Below are positions 34,220-42,723 of a DNA stretch of 64,000 nt, one piece after another. Each line of letters opens with the position of its first letter. Within the stretch, counting starts at the first letter, position 1. A program made the translations under genes and the position numbers. The notes beneath the pieces were generated by a model, which saw nothing but the letters and a program-made list of their open reading frames with translations, was not told where the DNA came from and ran no database searches. The DNA is from Palsa-504 sp963769715. Its GTDB lineage: Bacteria; Actinomycetota; Actinomycetes; Streptosporangiales; Streptosporangiaceae. Location of the stretch: the NCBI GenBank assembly GCA_963769715.1, contig CAVYNE010000006.1, forward strand, positions 186,001 through 250,000, read 5' to 3'.

Positions 34220-34471
34220 CTATAGGTCGTCCCCCCGTGAGCCTCCCCCAAATTGTCCCGGTCTCGTCCAGCAGCCCGGCCACGGCGGACGGGTTGTCCA
34301 GGGCGGCGTGGGCGGCGGCGCGGCGGACGCCGGAGATGCCGACAGGCCGATGATCGCGCCGCACAGCATGCACGTGGCGACGATCATCTTCCCTGCCTTC
34401 ACGGTAGCGTCCTTGACCTTCGAACTCTTGATGAACGCACGCACACACTTGCATTGCTCGCACAAACCCAC
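34220..34471 (-). CDS. Possible small Cys-containing exported protein, doubtful
   Basis: A GTG-initiated 83-codon frame reads GLCEQCKCVRAFIKSS, then KMIVATCMLCGAIIGLSASP followed by ASAAPPP, which looks like a short charged N-terminus and a secretion-type helix. After that it becomes Trp/Pro/Arg-rich and runs through the junction motif at 34237-34266, so the 3' half is probably not original. No good ribosome binding site is present (gggagg is about 16 bases away). It may be a truncated small gene or chance. Confidence 0.3.
   Translation of the reverse strand: MGLCEQCKCVRAFIKSSKVKDATVKAGKMIVATCMLCGAIIGLSASPASAAPPPTPPWTTRPPWPGCWTRPGQFGGGSRGDDL
34237..34266. repeat. Junction motif, copy 3 (gtgagcctcccccaaattgt)
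   Basis: It matches 29385-29413 and 32691-32718. It interrupts the small minus-strand frame. Confidence 0.45.
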
Positions 34472-34581
34472 AATCTAATTGTAGCGTCCTCCCTGTGCGG
34501 ATAGAGGGTGGCAATGAGCTCATCGGCCCCCATCCATAGCCCGTTCTCCCTGGCTACGGGTGGTTTCGACGCTACCCTTTT

Positions 34582-34624
34582 TGATGTTGCGCTGTGGCGG
34601 AACTCCACGACGTCGCCGTCGCGC
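34582..34624 (-). repeat. ychF 3'-end copy G (att-like site)
   Basis: The minus strand encodes RRDGDVVEFRHSATSKR. It is identical to copy F across the whole 43 bases and differs from resident ychF at one position in 39. A hicB copy follows at 34692. Confidence 0.9.
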
Positions 34625-34691
34625 CTTGGATGAAGCTCCCCTGCTCTTTGCCTGGGTACGGTGGCCCAGAGCAGCCTGTCCCGCGAACCCG

Positions 34692-34916
34692 CTATGCGGT
34701 TCGCGCTAGCATCCGATGCTCGGTAATCGAACCAGGCTCATCTTCCAGCTCGACATGCTTCACGTCCCCCGGCTCGGAGAGGTAAAGACTGATTGCCTCG
34801 CTCAGGGCCTCGCGCAGTTCCTCCATGTCAGCACCGGCAGCGAAACAGCCAGACAATTCAAGAACTTCGGCCCACAGCTCTTCGCCAGGCTCGTGGTGGA
34901 CGCGCACGGTGTACAC
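34692..34916 (-). pseudogene. HicB-family antitoxin copy 3, start codon lost, hicA gone
   Basis: The sequence is almost identical to copy 1 (YTVRVHHEPGEELWAEVLEL, SGCFAAGADMEEL), but the ATG of the other copies is ATC here (complement of 34926-34928), followed by AQQ in place of AEE. A GTG four codons on (34916) could still initiate a 74-residue protein. Similarity ends upstream at about 34940, before any hicA sequence. It is the most decayed of the three modules. Confidence 0.7.
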
Positions 34917-34945
34917 TTGTTGGGCGATTACTCGTAGCCTCCCTT

Positions 34946-35168
34946 TAGACCGAAGTTACCGTCACTATGCGTAGATATCTGCGCCCTGAGCTGCGATAAC
35001 GCCGAAGGGAGCAAGGATTTTCTGCACAGAAAATCCGCGACCACGACCGGCTACCATGATGGGAGTTTGCGCTGGTCAGACATGTAGCCAGAAGACATGG
35101 CCTTGGAGCTCGCGAAAGCCCAGGTCAGCGCCGCGAGTAGCGCGCCACCGCCAAGTAACTTCGGTTTA
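34946..35168. repeat. 223-bp segment bounded by a 14-bp inverted repeat
   Basis: The ends 34946-34959 (tagaccgaagttac) and 35155-35168 (complement taaaccgaagttac) are inverted repeats with one mismatch. Between them lies a strong palindrome (35015-35036) and no convincing gene. The size and structure recall a miniature inverted-repeat element or a remnant of one. The interior is less GC-rich than the surroundings. Confidence 0.5.
35015..35036. repeat. Near-perfect palindrome ggattttctg-ca-cagaaaatcc
   Basis: Two exact 10-base arms flank a 2-base centre. It could be an operator, a cruciform or a stem of a mobile element. No T-tract follows. Confidence 0.7.
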
Positions 35169-35207
35169 GAACTCGCTTCGTCGCAGTCAGCCACTGCGCA
35201 CAGAGAG

Positions 35208-35240
35208 CGTGACGTTTGACTGTGGTTGAACTCGACGCCG
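35208..35240 (-). repeat. ychF 3'-end copy H (att-like site)
   Basis: The minus strand encodes GVEFNHSQTSRS. It is divergent (FN for FR) but shares gcgtgacgttt with copy E and gaactcgacg with copies A, B and E. Confidence 0.6.
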
Positions 35241-35339
35241 AGATTTTCCTCGCAGGACACCTGGACACCAACCGCGGCGACGGCAGGATCGGCGAGAGCT
35301 CGCCGAAGACCCCTACGTTGGTCAGAGCGGTCTTGTCAG

Positions 35340-35695
35340 TCGCGGGCACGAAAGCCTCCAGATGAGTGGTGTGCAAGTAATCGCCGATCGGCTGCTCTCT
35401 CTGAGCCCGTTCGGGATGGGCAGCTTCATCCAGGCGTTGTGGTGATCCAGCCGCCAGATCGAGGCCAGCGGGCCTTCCCCGGGTGGCCGAGGATGATAGT
35501 GAGGCTGGGGTGTTCGTCGAACAGCCCCGATCCCATCAGCCGCATGGCGTGCACCGCGGTTTCCTGTGCGAACGCCCCGGCCGGCCTTGCCAGCCACGGG
35601 TGGCCGTTGTAGCAGCATGCGTCGGCAGGCAGCGGGTTGCGGGGGGTGGAGTTAGAACGGGAGGCCGAGGTCGGGGACGCTGGCCCAGAACGGCG
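35340..35695 (-). pseudogene. Amidohydrolase-2-type (gamma-resorcylate decarboxylase-like) gene remnant
   Basis: Minus-strand fragments in different frames read PFWASVPDLGLPF-stop-LHP, NGHPWLARPAGAFAQETAV, HAMRLMGSGLFDEHPSLTII, LGHPGEGPLASIWRLDHHNA and then GDYLHTTHLEAF. This is the block order of amidohydrolase-2 decarboxylases (HALRLMGSGLFDEHP, GH-x-GE). At least one internal stop and two frameshifts are present. Its intact relative at 35755-36714 lies immediately upstream, but the sequences belong to different subfamilies. Confidence 0.65.
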
Positions 35696-35754
35696 CAGGG
35701 TCCGCTCGTCACCCGTTCACCCCTGCCCCTGCAGGTCCTGGGACGGCTCGCCGC

Positions 35755-36714
35755 TCAGGCGGGGGAAGGGCCGGCGTTGCGGGAGGTCAGGGCCCGCCAG
35801 GTGTCACCGTCGGGCTGGCCGGCGGCGTCGATGGAGGCGATCTGGCTGGCGGTTCCGGCCGCCGGGGTCCAGCAGTAGTCGCTGCCATAAAGCAGCTGTC
35901 CGGACCCGAACGCGGCGACCAGGGCGGGCACCTGGTGGGGGAACGGGGTGCCGGCCATGTCGAACCACAGGTCGCGGACCTGCTCCTGGACGGTCGGGTC
36001 GCCAGCGCCGCCGGGGAGGAGAGGTCGGAACAGTTCCATCCGGTCGGCGAGCAGCGGCAGGGTACCGGCCCCGTGGGTGAAGATCCACTGAATGTTCGGG
36101 TAGCGGCCGAGCAGGCCGGTAAAGACCAGGTCGCTGATGGTACGGGTGGAGTCGAAGATGAACTCCAGCATCGGGCGCGGCCGCCCGAGCGAGACTGCCG
36201 CATAGCCGGGCGGGGAGGTGGGGTGCACGAAGACGACGGCGTGACGGCGGTCGAGTTCGGCCCACACCGGGTCGAAACGCTGGTCGCCGAGGTAGTGGCC
36301 GTGCGCGTTGGTTTCGATGGCTACCCCATCGCTGCTGAGATCGCCCAGGGCGTACGCGATCTCGCGTAGGGCGCCGTCGACGTCAGGCAGCGGCAGGCTG
36401 GCGAACTGGCCGAACCGGCCAGGGTGGTCGCGGACCAGCCCCGCGCCGAACTCGTTGACCTCGCGGGTCAGGTCGCGGGCGGCCTGGTCGTCGCCGAAGT
36501 GCGTGCCGGGCGAGGAGACCGACAGCATTGCTGTCGCGATCCCGCCCTGGTCCATCAGCTGCAGGTGGCTTTCGACGTCCCAGGTGGGCCAGCCGCTCAT
36601 GCCGTCGGGGTGCTCGTGCCCGGCGGTCTTGGCGACGCTGATGTAGTGATCGGTGACGAAGTGCGCGTGCACGTCGATGAGTAGGGTCCGGTGGCTCTGC
36701 GTGTTCACGAGCAT
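35755..36714 (-). CDS. Amidohydrolase-2 family enzyme (ACMSD-like decarboxylase/hydrolase)
   Basis: This 319-residue TIM-barrel metal enzyme has the metal motif DVHAHF near the N-terminus, VFVHPTSP (metal His), FTHGAGTLPLLADR (His) and YGSDYCWTPA (catalytic Asp). The class includes 2-amino-3-carboxymuconate-6-semialdehyde decarboxylase and related ring-fission-product decarboxylases, which fits the meta-cleavage operon upstream. ATG 36714 (ggagg two bases before) or GTG 36708 (eight bases) may start. It is separated by 260 bases from the ligase gene, so it may be in the same operon or separately expressed. The exact substrate is unknown. Confidence 0.85.
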   Translation of the reverse strand: MLVNTQSHRTLLIDVHAHFVTDHYISVAKTAGHEHPDGMSGWPTWDVESHLQLMDQGGIATAMLSVSSPGTHFGDDQAARDLTREVNEFGAGLVRDHPGRFGQFASLPLPDVDGALREIAYALGDLSSDGVAIETNAHGHYLGDQRFDPVWAELDRRHAVVFVHPTSPPGYAAVSLGRPRPMLEFIFDSTRTISDLVFTGLLGRYPNIQWIFTHGAGTLPLLADRMELFRPLLPGGAGDPTVQEQVRDLWFDMAGTPFPHQVPALVAAFGSGQLLYGSDYCWTPAAGTASQIASIDAAGQPDGDTWRALTSRNAGPSPA

Positions 36715-36974
36715 CTCCTCCCTTGCTTCGGCAGCCGCACCGCAGCGTGGGACAGCAGAATCTGGCGCGCGCAACGCTGGCATGAGCGACGAGGGTGCGT
36801 GACCGGTTGCTGCCTCCCTCGCGGGCGCTTCGCTTGGCCGTGACGGATGCGCGCCCAATGGCACTGCGGGAGGTTCGTCCTCGGCTCCGGAACACCACCC
36901 GCGCGGTGTTGGGCCCCGGCGCCTGCGGCGTCACGGGTGAACCGTTGAGGTTGACAGGGAGAGTCTCATCGTGG

Positions 36975-39056
36975 TTACTGCTGTCCGTTCTGCTCGGGGG
37001 TCCGCCGGGCGGTGGGGTATCCGCCGCGCCGGCGCCCCGCGTAGGCGGTGAACTGGGCCAGGGCGTCGTAGTTGTCGACGGCGTCGCGGCTGGCAACCTG
37101 GTCGAGGGGGTGGCCCTGGATCAGCCGCTTGACCGGGACTTCGAGTTTCTTCCCGGTCCGCGTATGCGGGATGGCGGGGACGGCGATGATGTCGTCGGGG
37201 ACGTGCCGGGGTGAGGCCTGCGCGGCGATGGCGGCCTTGATCGCCCTGGTTAGCTCGCCGGTGAGCACGGCCCCGTCGGCGAGGACGACGAATAGGACCA
37301 GCCAGTAGGCTCCGTCGCCGAGTTCGGCTCCGATCACCAGCGCCTCGCTGACTTGCGGGAGCTTGTCGACGACGTCATAGATATCGGCGCTGCCCAGCCG
37401 GACGCCGTGCCGGTTGAGGGTGGAGTCGGAGCGCCCGGAGATGATGACGCTGCCGCGTTCGGTGGTCAGCATCCAGTCGCCGTGCCGCCACACGCCGGGG
37501 TAGGTGGAGAAGTAGGCGTCCCGGTAGCGGGCACCATCCGGGTCGTTCCAGAAATACAGCGGCATCGAGGGCATCGGCTGAGTGACGACGAGCTCGCCGA
37601 CCTCGCCGGTCACGGGCTGCCCGTCGGTGTTCCACGCCTCGAGAGCGACGCCGAGCAGTGGCGCGGAGATTTCGCCGGCCCACACCTCCGTGGTGGGGGC
37701 GCTGCCGGCGAAGCCGCTGACCACGTCGGTGCCGCCGCTGATCGAGGCGACCTGGACCCGGGACCCGACGTTGTCGTGCACCCACTGATACGACCGGGCC
37801 GGCAATGGGGCGCCGGTCGCGCCGAGGGTGCGCAGGGCGCGCAGGTCGAGATCGCGGCCCGGCGTGAGGCTGGCCCTGGCGCTGGCGAGCAGGTAACCGG
37901 GGCTCACGCCGAGCGCGGCGACACGGTGGTCGGCGGCGATCTGCCACAGCCGCAGCGGATCAGGGTGGGTGGGGCTTCCGTCGTACAGGACCACGGACGC
38001 TCCTGTGAGCAGGCCGGACGCCATGAGGTTCCACATCATCCAGTTGGTGGTGGTGTACCAGAACAGAGGCCTGTCCGGGCCGATGTCCAGATGTAGGCCG
38101 AGCAGTTTGTGGTGCTCGAGCACGACCCCGCCGTGACCGTGGACGATGCCTTTGGGCAGGCCGGTGGTGCCGGAGGAGAAAAGGACCCATAGCGGCGTGT
38201 CGAAGTCGACCCGGTCACAACGCAGCTCGGCTGGCGCCGCGGTCGCCTGCTGCCAGGTGACGTTCACGCCGCCGGTATCGCTGCGGAGATGGGCCGGACC
38301 GCCGGGGTCGTGCGGCCGCGGCGGGGCGGCCGGCAGGCCGAGGTTCGGGATGCGGACCGTGGCGCGCAGGGTGGGCAGCGACCGCTGCAGCGCTGTCACC
38401 TCGCCGCGGCGGTCGTAGGCTTTGCCGTTCCAGTGGTAGCCGTCGGCGGCGAACAAGATCACCGGGTCGAGCTGCGCGAACCGGGCGGCGGCTCCGTGTG
38501 CCCCGTAGTCCTGCGCGCAGGCTGACCAGATCGCGCCGACGCTGGCGGTGGCCAGGAACGCGATGAGCGTCGGCGTGGTGTTCGGCAGGTAGCCGACAAC
38601 CCGGTCGCCGCGCTGCACCCCCGTGTCGCGCAGCCATCGGGCCAGCGCGGCGACCTGGGCACGCAGCTGCGCCCGCGTTGTCCTGGTCGTGGTCCCGTCC
38701 TCGCTGACGGCGGTGACCGCCACGGTGTCGTCGTCGCCATGACGCAGGGCGTGTTCGGCGTAGTTGAGCCGGGTTCCGGGGAACCAGCGGGCTCCGGGCA
38801 TGGCGGCGTCGGCGAGCACCTCATCGTGGCTGCCGTCAGCGGCGATGTCGAAGAAGTCCCACACGGCGCCCCAGAACTGTTCGAGGTGGCCGGCGGACCA
38901 TCTCTGCAAATCGAGGTAGGTGCCGAACTCGGCCCCGGTCCGCCCGGTCACGTAGCGGCCGAACCGGGCGATGGCCGAGCTGGCCGCCGCCTCCGGGTCG
39001 GGGCGCCAGATGGGTTCCCCGCCTGGCGTGGCTGGGTGCGTGGTCATGCCGGTCAT
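36975..39056 (-). CDS. Acetoacetate-CoA ligase-like acyl-CoA synthetase
   Basis: This 693-residue ANL-family AMP-forming ligase has the P-loop-like LFSSGTTGLPKGIVHGHGG, an N-terminal ACS extension (QRWSAGHLEQFWGAVWDFFD), ISGRSDSTLNRHGVRLGSAD and the catalytic lysine region RTGKKLEVPVKR. The length and N-terminal extension fit acetoacetyl-CoA synthetase rather than short fatty acid ligases. In this operon it may activate a ketoacid end product of ring cleavage. ATG 39056 overlaps the preceding gene stop (ATGA), showing translational coupling to the dioxygenase. Confidence 0.85.
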   Translation of the reverse strand: MTGMTTHPATPGGEPIWRPDPEAAASSAIARFGRYVTGRTGAEFGTYLDLQRWSAGHLEQFWGAVWDFFDIAADGSHDEVLADAAMPGARWFPGTRLNYAEHALRHGDDDTVAVTAVSEDGTTTRTTRAQLRAQVAALARWLRDTGVQRGDRVVGYLPNTTPTLIAFLATASVGAIWSACAQDYGAHGAAARFAQLDPVILFAADGYHWNGKAYDRRGEVTALQRSLPTLRATVRIPNLGLPAAPPRPHDPGGPAHLRSDTGGVNVTWQQATAAPAELRCDRVDFDTPLWVLFSSGTTGLPKGIVHGHGGVVLEHHKLLGLHLDIGPDRPLFWYTTTNWMMWNLMASGLLTGASVVLYDGSPTHPDPLRLWQIAADHRVAALGVSPGYLLASARASLTPGRDLDLRALRTLGATGAPLPARSYQWVHDNVGSRVQVASISGGTDVVSGFAGSAPTTEVWAGEISAPLLGVALEAWNTDGQPVTGEVGELVVTQPMPSMPLYFWNDPDGARYRDAYFSTYPGVWRHGDWMLTTERGSVIISGRSDSTLNRHGVRLGSADIYDVVDKLPQVSEALVIGAELGDGAYWLVLFVVLADGAVLTGELTRAIKAAIAAQASPRHVPDDIIAVPAIPHTRTGKKLEVPVKRLIQGHPLDQVASRDAVDNYDALAQFTAYAGRRRGGYPTARRTPEQNGQQ

Positions 39057-39976
39057 CGGCCGCTGTGGGCGCCGGTCATCATGGCGGCCAGGTCGTCGGG
39101 GTGCAGGAATGACGGCGGCGGGGGCGGGCCCCAGGCGTACAGGCCTTGCGCGCCTTCGAGGTCTTCGGGTGTCCACAGCTGGTCGTCGATGATGCAGTCC
39201 ATGTCGCTGTAGTACTCGCTGAAGTTGCCCGCCGGGTCTTTGAGGTACCAGAAGAAGTTCGAGCCGCCGTAGTGCCGCCCCAGCCCCCACACGTGCCGTT
39301 CGGGGTTACCCTCAAGCATCTTCTGGGCGCCTCGGCCAACCTCGTCGATGTCGTCGACCTGCCAGGAGGTGTGGTGCAGGAACGACACCGGGGCGGCGAG
39401 CACCAGGACGTTGTGGTGATCGATGGAGCAGCGCATGAAGGTGCCGGCGCCCTTGATGTGGTCGCTGACCTTGAAACCGAGACCGTCGACGAAGAAGGCC
39501 CGGGTGATCTGGTAGTCGGTGGAGCCGAGCACGGCGTGGCCGAGCTTGCGGGGCATGACCGGTTCGGTGCGCAGCACGCCCGGGGCGCGCTGCCCGGAGC
39601 GTTCATAGCGGCCGGGGCCGTTGTACCGGGTGGCGGGGAGGGCGGTCTGCTCCGCGCGGCCGGCGATCTCGAGCACGGCGCGGGTGCCGGTGGCCTTCTC
39701 GACCGCGCTGATGCGGGCCGGCTCCCGGCGCACGTCGACGCCCAGCCGGGCCAGGTTGGCGGCGGCGCGGGCCAGGTCGTCGGCGTCGTCCACGCCGACG
39801 TGCAGCTCGACGAGCCGCCGGGTGGGGGCGTGGACGATCCTCAGCTGGCGGCCGGCGTCGCGGGTGGTGAACCAGCCGTCGCCGTCGGGGGACAGCCCGA
39901 ATTCGGCGTAGTAGGCGGCTGTGTCGGCGACGTTCGGCACGCCCATGGTGATCGAGGTCAAGCGGTGCAGAGCCAT
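39053..39976 (-). CDS. Extradiol (VOC/type I) ring-cleavage dioxygenase
   Basis: This 307-residue protein has two VOC domains. In the C-terminal one the Fe(II) ligands are evident: PRKLGHAVLGS (His), SFLHHTSWQVDD (His) and GNFSEYYSDMD (Glu). Type I extradiol dioxygenases open catecholic rings next to the diol. The last 40 residues form a Pro-rich tail. ATG 39976; the stop overlaps the ligase start. The substrate is not predictable; neighbours suggest a bicyclic or steroid-like catechol. Confidence 0.88.
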   Translation of the reverse strand: MALHRLTSITMGVPNVADTAAYYAEFGLSPDGDGWFTTRDAGRQLRIVHAPTRRLVELHVGVDDADDLARAAANLARLGVDVRREPARISAVEKATGTRAVLEIAGRAEQTALPATRYNGPGRYERSGQRAPGVLRTEPVMPRKLGHAVLGSTDYQITRAFFVDGLGFKVSDHIKGAGTFMRCSIDHHNVLVLAAPVSFLHHTSWQVDDIDEVGRGAQKMLEGNPERHVWGLGRHYGGSNFFWYLKDPAGNFSEYYSDMDCIIDDQLWTPEDLEGAQGLYAWGPPPPPSFLHPDDLAAMMTGAHSGR

Positions 39977-40004
39977 CGGAGGCGCCTTTCCTTCGCGGGG
40001 GTGG

Positions 40005-40865
40005 TCAGCGGGCGGCGACGAACCGGTGCCGGAGTTCGCCGATGCCCTCGATGCGGCTGACGAGCTCGTCGCCGGGGGCGAGCCAGCGCTGCGGGGTGCG
40101 GCCGAGCCCGACCCCGGCCGGGGTCCCGGTGAAGATGACGTCGCCGGGCAGCAGCGGCAGCGTGACGGACAGCCTGGCGACTAGGGCGGGGACGGAGAAG
40201 ATCAGGTCGCTAGTCCGGCCGTGCTGCATCTGCTCGCCGTTGATCGCGCAGCTGAGTTCGAGGTCGTTGGGGTCGGCGAACTCATCCAGCGTGACCAGCC
40301 AGGGCCCGATCGGCCCGAAACCGGGCAGCGACTTGCCCAGGCTGAACTGCGGCGGGGTGGCCGCCGACTGCAGGATGCGTTCGGAGATGTCCTGCCCGGC
40401 CGCGAAGCCGGCCACGTAGGACAAGGCGTCGGCCTCGCTCACGTGCTCGGCGCGGCGGCCGATGACGGCGACCAGCTCGACTTCCCAGTCGGTGTGGCCG
40501 CCCTTGGGGAGGGTGATGTCGCCGCGGGGCCCGGTGATGCAGCTGGGGAACTTGGTGAACACGGGCGGCTCGCCGGCCGGGACGGCGAAGCCGGACTCGG
40601 CTGCGTGCTCGCGGTAGTTCAGGCCGATGGCCAGCACCTGCCGCGGCGCCGGGACGGGTGAGCCCAGCTCGCCGGGCACCACCGGCGTCCCGCCCTCCCA
40701 TCGGGCGGCCGCCGCCCAGAGGGTGAACGCGTCCCAGTCGTCGTAGACGGCCTGCGGGCTGGGGCCGAACCGGCCGCTGCTGTTCTTCTCGACGTCGTGG
40801 GCGATCTCGTGCCCGGCGTCGCCGGTGAGGACGACGAGACGACCTGCCAGGTTGGCGATGCGCAT
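40005..40865 (-). CDS. Fumarylacetoacetate hydrolase family protein
   Basis: This 286-residue protein has FAH-family blocks: AIGLNYREHAAESG, VELVAVIGRRAEHVSEADAL, YVAGFAAGQDISER and IFTGTPAGVGLGRTPQRWLA, with acidic metal ligands expected in the first part (FTKFPSCITGPRGDITLPKG). Members hydrolyse C-C bonds, decarboxylate or hydrate ring-fission products. It would follow the dioxygenase in the pathway. ATG 40865 with cggag about seven bases upstream; the longer frame to 41249 overlaps the monooxygenase gene and is a shadow. Confidence 0.88.
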   Translation of the reverse strand: MRIANLAGRLVVLTGDAGHEIAHDVEKNSSGRFGPSPQAVYDDWDAFTLWAAAARWEGGTPVVPGELGSPVPAPRQVLAIGLNYREHAAESGFAVPAGEPPVFTKFPSCITGPRGDITLPKGGHTDWEVELVAVIGRRAEHVSEADALSYVAGFAAGQDISERILQSAATPPQFSLGKSLPGFGPIGPWLVTLDEFADPNDLELSCAINGEQMQHGRTSDLIFSVPALVARLSVTLPLLPGDVIFTGTPAGVGLGRTPQRWLAPGDELVSRIEGIGELRHRFVAAR

Positions 40866-40929
40866 GGGAAACTCCGGATTCGGTAAGCAGGACCGGCGCG
40901 ACGCGGCCGCTGACGGGCGGCGGGGCAGC

Positions 40930-42147
40930 TCAGACCAGGGGGGTGATGTGGTCTTCGCGGCCGAGCAGCGCCTTGCCGTAGACCTCGTAGCCGACCACGG
41001 GCAGCACGACGGCGTGCCGGGCGGCCACCGAGGAGTCGCGCCAGATCCGCTGCAGCGGGCTGGCCTCGGCGAAGCTGGCGGCACCGTGCGCGGATAGCAG
41101 GATGCCGATGGCCTTGGTGATGTGGTCGATGACCCAGCCGGTGTCGGCCCGCACCCGCGCGCGGGCGAGGAAATCGGGGTAGACGCCTCGGGCCGCGGCC
41201 TGGTCGATGTCGTCGGCGGCGCGGTAGGCGTGCAGGTGGGCGGTGTCAATCAGCATCGCGGCCTTGGCCAGCTGCAGCTGGAACGCGACGGAGTCGGCCT
41301 GGGCGGTATAGAAGGTGTAGGAGATCGGTTTCTTGGCCGCCTTCTGCCTGACGATCTCGAGCACCGCGCGTCCCATGCCCAGCTGCGGGCCGGCCAGCAC
41401 CAGCGCCAGGATCGGCACGAACGCGGACCGGTAGAAGACCTCGTTGGTGTGCTCGGTACCGTAGTTTCCCTCGATCGCGGCCGGCACGGAGACGATCCGG
41501 TGATCCGGGACGAAGACGTCCTTGGCGATCATGCAGTTGCTGCCGGTGGACTTCATCCCGGCGACGAACCAGGTTTCCTCGTACCCCAGGTCGCTGCGCG
41601 GGACCAGCGCCAGCCCCTGGTCGACGGTCTCGCCCTTCTCGTCGGTGATCGGGATGCCCAGCACCGCCCAGCTGGCATGCCAGGAGCCGGAGTTGTAATA
41701 CCAGCGGCCGCTGACCCGGTGCCCGCCGTCGACCTTGCGGGTCTCGGCGGTCGGGGCGAGCACCCCGCAGACCAGCGCGTCGGGGTCCTTACCCCACACG
41801 TCGTCCTGGGCCTGCTGCGGGTACAGGCCGGTCATCCAGGCGCACACGTTCAGCAGCGTTGCCACCCAGGCGGTGCCGCCATCGGCCTCGCCGAGCGCGG
41901 CCGACACATCCAGCATGGTGCGCATCGAGGTCTCATAGCCCCCGTACCGCTTCGGCTGGGCGATCTTCAAGATGCCCGCCTCGCGCAGCGCCTGGATACT
42001 GTCCTCGGCCACGCGGCGGTCCTGCTCACCCCGGGCGGCGTTCTCGCGGATCAGCGGCTGCAGTTCCTTCACCCGGGCGACGAGCTCACTGGAGCTGGGG
42101 ATCTCGGCCGGCTCGGTGGCAGACGGGCGGTCGGTCATGGCGGTCAT
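40930..42147 (-). CDS. Class D flavin-dependent monooxygenase (HsaA/acyl-CoA-dehydrogenase fold)
   Basis: This 405-residue protein has the acyl-CoA dehydrogenase fold but lacks a catalytic base motif typical of dehydrogenases. It has features of two-component hydroxylases such as HsaA (GGTAWVATLLNVCAWMTGLY, KVDGGHRVSGRWYYNSGSWH, NCMIAKDVFVPDHR). These enzymes use reduced flavin supplied by a partner to ortho-hydroxylate phenols to catechols. The flavin reductase gene is adjacent. ATG 42147 has aaggag seven bases upstream. Confidence 0.88.
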   Translation of the reverse strand: MTAMTDRPSATEPAEIPSSSELVARVKELQPLIRENAARGEQDRRVAEDSIQALREAGILKIAQPKRYGGYETSMRTMLDVSAALGEADGGTAWVATLLNVCAWMTGLYPQQAQDDVWGKDPDALVCGVLAPTAETRKVDGGHRVSGRWYYNSGSWHASWAVLGIPITDEKGETVDQGLALVPRSDLGYEETWFVAGMKSTGSNCMIAKDVFVPDHRIVSVPAAIEGNYGTEHTNEVFYRSAFVPILALVLAGPQLGMGRAVLEIVRQKAAKKPISYTFYTAQADSVAFQLQLAKAAMLIDTAHLHAYRAADDIDQAAARGVYPDFLARARVRADTGWVIDHITKAIGILLSAHGAASFAEASPLQRIWRDSSVAARHAVVLPVVGYEVYGKALLGREDHITPLV

Positions 42148-42181
42148 ATCAGGTCTCCTTAAACGGTCCGGACGCGTGCGC

Positions 42182-42706
42182 TCAGCTGGCGCAGGCGGCG
42201 ATGAGGTCGGCGATGCTCGGGCGGGGCCGTTCGGCGAACCGCGAGTGGGTGCCGAAGGTCCGGTGGGCGTAGACGAGCGGCGCCAGGTCCTTGCGGCTGC
42301 TGGCCGCGCGGACCAGCCCGAACAGCAGCAGGTGGTCACCGGCTTCGACGGTCTGGTGCAGGTCGCAGACCATCCAGCTGGGCGCGTCCCCCAGCCGGGG
42401 CAGTCCGTGGTCGTCGAACCAGTCCGTCCCGGCGAACCGGTCCGCGCCGCGGCGGGCGAAGGTCATCGCCAGGTCATCCTGGGCGTGGCCGAGGATATTG
42501 ACCCCGAAGCGCCCGGCCTCCCGGATCTGGCCCAGCAGCGCCGAGCCGCGGTCGAACGCCACGCTGACCAGCGGCGGGTTCAGCGACAGCGACGTGAAGG
42601 AACTGACGGTCGCGCCATACGGGCGGCCGTCCACGGTGGTGGTTACCACCGTCACGGGGGCGCAGACGCCAGCCATCAGATCGCGGAACTCTTGCGGCTC
42701 GATCAT
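42182..42706 (-). CDS. Flavin reductase (HsaB/HpaC-like) partner of the monooxygenase
   Basis: This 174-residue flavin-reductase-domain protein (FMN-binding split barrel) has TTTVDGRPYGATVSSFTSLS and LNPPLVSVAFDRGSALLGQI, then GRFGVNILG. It should reduce free flavin for the HsaA-like oxygenase directly downstream. ATG 42706 with aggag five bases upstream is chosen; an in-frame start 75 bases upstream lies in the regulatory region. It is the first gene of the operon, divergent from the regulator. Confidence 0.9.
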   Translation of the reverse strand: MIEPQEFRDLMAGVCAPVTVVTTTVDGRPYGATVSSFTSLSLNPPLVSVAFDRGSALLGQIREAGRFGVNILGHAQDDLAMTFARRGADRFAGTDWFDDHGLPRLGDAPSWMVCDLHQTVEAGDHLLLFGLVRAASSRKDLAPLVYAHRTFGTHSRFAERPRPSIADLIAACAS

Positions 42707-42723
42707 CACGGCTCCTAATTCTG

